Below, one piece after another: positions 32,626-37,397 of a DNA stretch of 37,397 nucleotides. The translations under genes were made by a program, and so were the position numbers. The first letter of the stretch is position 1. Every line of letters begins with the position of its first letter. The notes beneath the pieces are model-generated. The model was not told the DNA's origin. It searched no databases and saw only the letters and a list, made by a program, of their open reading frames with translations. The stretch covers positions 1-37,397 of the forward strand of contig JAGXGG010000086.1 in NCBI GenBank assembly GCA_024636855.1, written 5' to 3'. This stretch comes from Ignavibacteriota bacterium (GTDB taxonomy: Bacteria > Bacteroidota > Ignavibacteria > Kapaibacteriales > UBA2268).

Positions 32626-34851
32626 ATGAAACTAATTATTACAAATTTACTTATTGCTATAATAGTGACTAGTTCTCTAGTAGCACAGGAATCAATGGAA
32701 GAGTTCCGAGCGGAATTTGTTACTAACCCGCAAGACGACAAAAATATAGTTGTAACTGGCAGATTTTTAGGACAAAATAGTGATTTTAAAGCAATACTGT
32801 TTGATATTGAGAAAGACAGCCATAAGGTTTTTGAAATTGATATCCCTAATGACACCTATATTTCGAGTATTAGTATAAATGTAAAATCAAATAGAATAGC
32901 ATACCAAAGCTACTATTCTATCACAATCTTCAATTATCTGACCTTTGAAAAAATACAAGAGTTTGAGTTAGATAGTAATATTAAAATGAGCAGTTTTTCC
33001 AAAGATGGTAGCAAATACTTGTTCTATAATTCAACTAATAATCAAGTTCTAGTTTACAATATTGATGATGCACAACTGGTTGCTACCCATAACCTAGAGC
33101 CAATTGATGATGGTTATACTTTCACTGCATTCAATCAATTTGCAGATGAACTAGCATTTAGAAAAGACAGTTCGCTAATCATTTGGTCTTTAGATAGCCA
33201 TAGAATTACTAATACTATTCCGTTCAAAGAAGAATATACATTTTACTCTTTTGAAGATAAGGGTAGAATGTTTTGCTTTTATTATGATATGGAAAAAAAG
33301 GGCAAAAATTTTAGAGTAAATGTAGTTGGAGTTGCTTACACAGCTGATGGAAGTATAAAATATACAAGAGATATAGATTATAGTGAACCAAAAAACTTCG
33401 TGTTTACATCTGACATGAAGTATTTGTTACTAAATAATGAATTAAGATCTCAAAGTATATATGATTTAGAAAACGACACTCGAGTTGATAATATGTTAAG
33501 TGTAGGTAAATATGGAAGAATTAATTTTCTATATATTTCACCTGATTTGGAATATTCTATAATACTAGAAGCAGGAATACAAAGTTGTGGTATAAACTGG
33601 GGGGACAGCCAATGATATAGAGAACGGATTTCTACTTATAACTTTAAAGAAAAATCACAAATTAGGCCTCTTATCAATAAATTTATTGAAATGCCTAGAA
33701 TAGCGGTGATAAGCGACGATAATAAATATGTAGTAGTTAATTCATTGGGGATTATTAAAGAAAACTTGTTAGTTACAATTAATGAAGAATTTGTAAAATA
33801 TCTTGAAGTTACTGATGCTTCTCCTGTACTTTTCATAGACCAATCGGAATATATTGGTTTTCAATATTATGAAAAAATTAAATTTTATAATGTTGGAACT
33901 GATGAATTTGATAAAGAATTTGACATTGGTTTATATTATTACAGAGCTAAGTATTACTATACCAAAAATGGTGGCGGTAGGATAATAGTTATGAATGAAG
34001 ATACTATTAATATATTTAATTATACTGATTTGACTTTAAACAAGACTATTATAATAAGTGAATCTGGAATTGGTAGTAATATTAGGTTTGATGGAGTTGA
34101 AAATCTAATCGGCTATGACGGGAATAAAATCAATAAATATAATATATTTGATGAATCGATTACTTCAGATGTAATAGAGAATATACCTGATGGTTTTATA
34201 TTTAAAAGATTCTCGCCAAATGGAAGATATGTACTCTTTGGGAAATACGATCAATATAAAAATATTAATTATGAAGTTGGCATATATGATATGCAAACAG
34301 ATATCTTTAAAACGAAGGACTTAGCTAGTGATTCACTTAATGAAAACTCTACAGATTTTACTTTTGGTCTTGTAGGCAACCTCCCAATAGTTTGGTATTA
34401 TTACAATTATGCTAAATTTAAAGGTGGACATAGCCTCTATTATACTTATTCTTCTTATGATTTTGATAAAGAAACTATCTCCGAATATGACTTTTCTGAC
34501 CCAAAGTATGTTGATAATAATGATAGATCTTTTCTAAACAACGATTATAACTACTACATTAAACTAAGCTGCCCTTGGTCATACAGCATAACTCAACTTA
34601 GCGACTCACAATCCTCCGTCGAAACAACCACCACTATCACAGGCTCAGTTTACCCCAACCCCGCATCAGACTTCATCAAGATAGATATGAATGCAACTTC
34701 TATTAACTCTAGCATTGAGATATTCGATGCTTTCGGAAAGCAGGTAATGAGCATTATATACACTGGCGAAAATATAGATATCAGCTCACTTACAGCTGGG
34801 GTGTACTTTGTGAAAGTGGGTAGCAAGTCATGGAAATTTATTAAATTGTAG
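32626..34851 (+). pseudogene. Beta-propeller T9SS paralogue interrupted by one in-frame TGA
   Basis: The reading frame is the same before and after a single TGA at 33613-33615. The first part (32626-33612, 329 residues) has the signal peptide and four or so blades. The second, from the next ATG at 33691 to 34851 (386 residues), has more blades and a full type A T9SS domain (SVYPNPASDFIKIDM ... GVYFVKV ... KFIKL). The codons between TGA and 33691 still encode homologous residues (RISTYNFKEK.QIRPL in both this and the next gene). Reading through, 741 codons would be complete. Without readthrough, the first product lacks the T9SS signal and a re-initiated second one lacks a signal peptide. No other disruption was seen. 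A recent nonsense mutation is the plain reading. Confidence 0.75.
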
Positions 34852-34876
34852 GGTATTTAAATAAGAGGAGAACGTT

Positions 34877-37093
34877 ATGAGATTAATAATTATAAATTTA
34901 TTCGTGGCTTTGCTATTTACTAGTTCTGTTTTAGCACAGGAATCTATTCCCTATTTACATATAGATTTCGTTTCTAATCCTCAAGATGATAAAAACATAG
35001 TTGTATCAGGTTGGATAGGACATACTAGTGGGGATATAGCTATTGTTTTCGATATTGAGAATGACAGTTATCAAATCTTTGACATCGACTTACCTTGGGG
35101 CACTGATATTCGGAGCATAGAGATAAATGCTGAATCAAAAAGAATTGCTTACTACACCTCAGATTCTATTACTGTTTTCAATTATATGACTTTTGAAAAA
35201 ATACAAGTGTTTGAGTTAGATACTAATATTAAAAAGAGTAGCTTTTCTAAAGATGGAAGTAAATACTTGTTCTATAATTCAACTAAAAATCAAGTTCTAG
35301 TATATAATATTGAGGATGCAAAACTAGTTTCTATGCATGATTTAGACACAGTAAATGATGGGTATAAGTTTGAATCTTTCAATCCTTACAAAGATGAGAT
35401 TGCCTTCAGACGAGACAGTACACTCCTATTTTGGTCAATAACCAATCAAAAAGGCACGAATATAATTCCATTCAAAGAAGAATATAAATTCCATTCATTT
35501 GAAGACAATGGAAACCTATTTAGCTTTTCTTATGACATCGAAAAAGAGGGAAAATTTAAAAATGTAAATATAATAGGTGTTGCTCATACTTCAAATGGAA
35601 GTATAAAATATACAAGGGATATTGATTTTAATGAACCTGAAAATTTCGATTTCACATCTGATATGAGATATTTGTTACTAAATAATGATTTAAGATTTCA
35701 AAGGATTTATGATTTAGAGGAAGATACTTACGTTTACAATAGGTTAGGTGTGGGTTTACATGATATAATTAGTCATCTATATATTTCAACCAATTTAGAG
35801 TATTCTATAATTTTAGAACACGGAACTCAACGTTGCGGTTGGATAGACGCAGATAACTCAAGTCAAGCAATTCGTATTTCAACTTATAATTTCAAAGAAA
35901 AAAAACAAATCAGACCTCTAGTAAATAAATTTGTTGGTATGCCGCGTAATGCTGTAATAAGTGATAACAATAAATATGTCGTTATTTTCTCGGGTTATCA
36001 AGGAAACGAAAATACTTTATTTACTATAGATGAAAGTTTTGTTAAGTATCTTAAAGTAGATGATGCTAAACCAGTACTTTTTATAGAGCAATCAAAATAT
36101 ATAGGTTTTATGTATGGTCAAACAATGAAGTTTTATAATCTACAGACAGATCAATTTGAAAAAGAGTTTGATACAGGCTTAGAAGAAACATACTTTGGAA
36201 ACACTTATTATTACACTGAAAGTGGCGGCGGTTGAATTATTGTAATGAAAGATGATACTATAAATATATTCAAATATTCTGATTTGAGTTTAAATAAATC
36301 GATAATTATATCTGAATCTGGTATAGGTAGTCAAATTAAGTTTGATGGAAAAGAGAATATAATCGGTTATGATAGCAATAGAATCAATAAATACAATATA
36401 TTTGATGAGTCAATTACATCGGATTTGATAGAAAATGTACCTGATGATTTTATCTTTAAAAGTGTTTCACCAAATGGTAGATATGTACTATATGGGAAGT
36501 ACTTTGATTATCAAAATATTGACTACGAAGTCGGAATATATGATATGCAAACGGACAAATTTAGAGTAAAGGACTTGGCTAGTGATTCACTAAATGATAG
36601 AACTAGAGAATTTGATTTTGGTTTAATTGGAAACCTTCCTGTGGTATGGTACTATTATATTTATAATGGAACTTCGTATGATTTTAGTTATTATGCCTAT
36701 GATTTTGATTTGGACACGATTTCAGATTATCTTTTCTCAGATCAGGAAACCAATTCTAATGACAATCAATCCTACCTTAGTAATGATAATAGTTATTATA
36801 TTAATATAACTTGCCCTTGGGACTACAATATCACTCAGCTTAGTGACCCTCAAACCTCCGTCGAAACTACAACAGCCATAACTGGCTCAGTTTACCCCAA
36901 CCCTGCAAGTGATTTCATAAAGATAGATTTGAAAACAGCAGCTATAAACTCTGAGATACAGATATTCGATGCTTATGGTAAGCAGGCGATGAGCGTGATA
37001 TATACAGGCGAAGACATTGATATAAGCAAGTTAACCGCAGGGGTTTATTTTGTGAAAACCCCGAGCCATAGCTACAAGTTTATAAAGCTGTAA
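34877..37093 (+). pseudogene. Second beta-propeller T9SS paralogue interrupted by one in-frame TGA
   Basis: This gene is closely similar to the previous one over its whole length (signal peptide ending VLAQ, VSNPQDDKNIVVSG, SFSKDGSKYLFYNST, ISTYNFKEKKQIRPL, VSPNGRYVLYGKY, T9SS tail SVYPNPASDFIKIDL). A single TGA at 36233-36235 replaces the Arg of the paralogue (GGGR-IIVM here GGG-stop-IIVM), with the frame unchanged on both sides. The first part is 34877-36232 (452 residues); the second, from ATG 36245, is 282 residues. The position differs from the TGA in the previous gene. GAGGAGA precedes the start, 25 bases behind the previous stop, so the two are likely one transcript. A CGA-to-TGA change would explain it. 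Confidence 0.75.
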
Positions 37094-37108
37094 ATATACT
37101 GAACGCTG

Positions 37109-37396
37109 TTAATCAAGTATTCTGTCCAGCTGCCGATTGATGCTAACCACGAAATCATAATATGACTTAGGGTGTTGTCTATTCATATACAGTAGTAGTA
37201 TCCCAATTATAGAATTACGAATATTACTCATTATCTCTATAGCTTCACCTGGTCTGAATGTACCTTTAGCAATGCAGTATTGTAGTTCCTCTTCGCATAG
37301 TTCATCTATGAACTTGACTACCATATCTGATGCTGAAAGCGATGTGCCATCCGTTGCTATTTTCTCTACATAGAATAAATCAAATATACCTGGGTA
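37109..37396 (-). CDS. Probable TetR-family regulator, C-terminal part only
   Basis: The frame is open from the stop at 37109 to the window edge (96 codons), so the gene continues to the right; an ATG at 37324 inside it is not the likely start. The visible sequence starts YPGIFDLFYVEKIA, then SASDMVVKFIDELCEEELQY, AKGTFRPGEAIEIMSNIRNS and IIGILLLYMN. Helices of this kind, with FDLFY, G-x-F/L-R-P and a G-I/L-L stretch, resemble the ligand-binding C-terminal domain of TetR regulators. The HTH would be outside the window, so the call is tentative. Confidence 0.5.
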   Translation of the reverse strand, partial: YPGIFDLFYVEKIATDGTSLSASDMVVKFIDELCEEELQYCIAKGTFRPGEAIEIMSNIRNSIIGILLLYMNRQHPKSYYDFVVSINRQLDRILD

Positions 37397-37397
37397 T

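Noticed and set aside
32529-32855. Minus-strand frame covering the start of the second propeller gene
   Set aside because: It overlaps the signal peptide and ribosome site of the plus-strand gene and has no start context of its own.
33613-36235. TGA reassigned to an amino acid, or selenocysteine, to explain the interrupted genes
   Set aside because: Several genes here end in TGA with overlapping downstream starts (for example 17721-17723, 6081-6083 and 24567-24569), and Trp is encoded by TGG throughout, so TGA is a normal stop. The homologous residues are Ser-like and Arg rather than Cys, which does not suit selenocysteine.

Overview
The window looks like a chromosomal segment of a low-GC member of the Bacteroidota/Chlorobiota (FCB) group, possibly an Ignavibacteria- or Kapabacteria-like lineage. 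The grounds are: many secreted proteins with type IX secretion (T9SS) type A sorting domains (YPNP ... GxYF ... KFIK), a TonB-dependent receptor with a carboxypeptidase-regulatory-like N-terminus, many lipoproteins with C-x-D-D after the lipobox, and two promoters that match the Bacteroidota pattern TTTG - 19 bp - TAnnTTTG exactly. No tRNA, rRNA or CRISPR array was seen, and no gene-free stretch exceeds 300 bases.

Layout. 1-3.3 kb: a T9SS protein cut by the left edge, a polytopic membrane protein with a cupin behind it, and a small two-helix membrane protein. 3.37-4.80 kb: a complete IS3-family (IS150-like) element with terminal repeats, a 3-bp target duplication and a textbook -1 frameshift signal; it sits in the loop of what was a bidirectional terminator. 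4.8-7.6 kb: five lipoproteins, three of them in an overlapping operon. 7.7-11.5 kb: a TonB-dependent receptor followed by a T9SS-exported metallophosphoesterase. 11.6-13.9 kb: core metabolism, with birA-coaX facing away from an LpxH-type lipid A gene. 13.9-16.4 kb: two paralogous lipoproteins flanking two small orphan genes. 16.4-18.2 kb: a zinc-ribbon methyltransferase and a RES-Xre toxin-antitoxin pair with a promoter/operator overlap. 18.2-21.7 kb: two tandem paralogues with an internal T9SS-like domain, and a WG-repeat protein. 21.8-25.8 kb: a tight operon of a degenerate GT5 glycogen-synthase-like protein, a DUF4270/DNRLRE-like surface lipoprotein and an outer-membrane barrel. 25.9-30.0 kb: another zinc-ribbon methyltransferase, a large T9SS NHL-propeller protein and an ATP-grasp ligase. 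30.3-37.1 kb: three tandem beta-propeller T9SS paralogues, two of which carry one in-frame TGA each. The right edge cuts a probable TetR-type regulator.

Most of the accessory content concerns the cell surface: T9SS cargo, surface lipoproteins, outer-membrane barrels and a nutrient receptor. The strongest leads are the two TGA-interrupted tandem paralogues, the mid-protein sorting domains with divergent C-termini, the GT5 protein that has lost its catalytic signatures but keeps a surface operon, the IS inside a terminator loop, and a ~55-bp intergenic element found at two distant loci. Several starts were moved downstream from the longest frame where a signal peptide, Shine-Dalgarno sequence or terminator argued for it.
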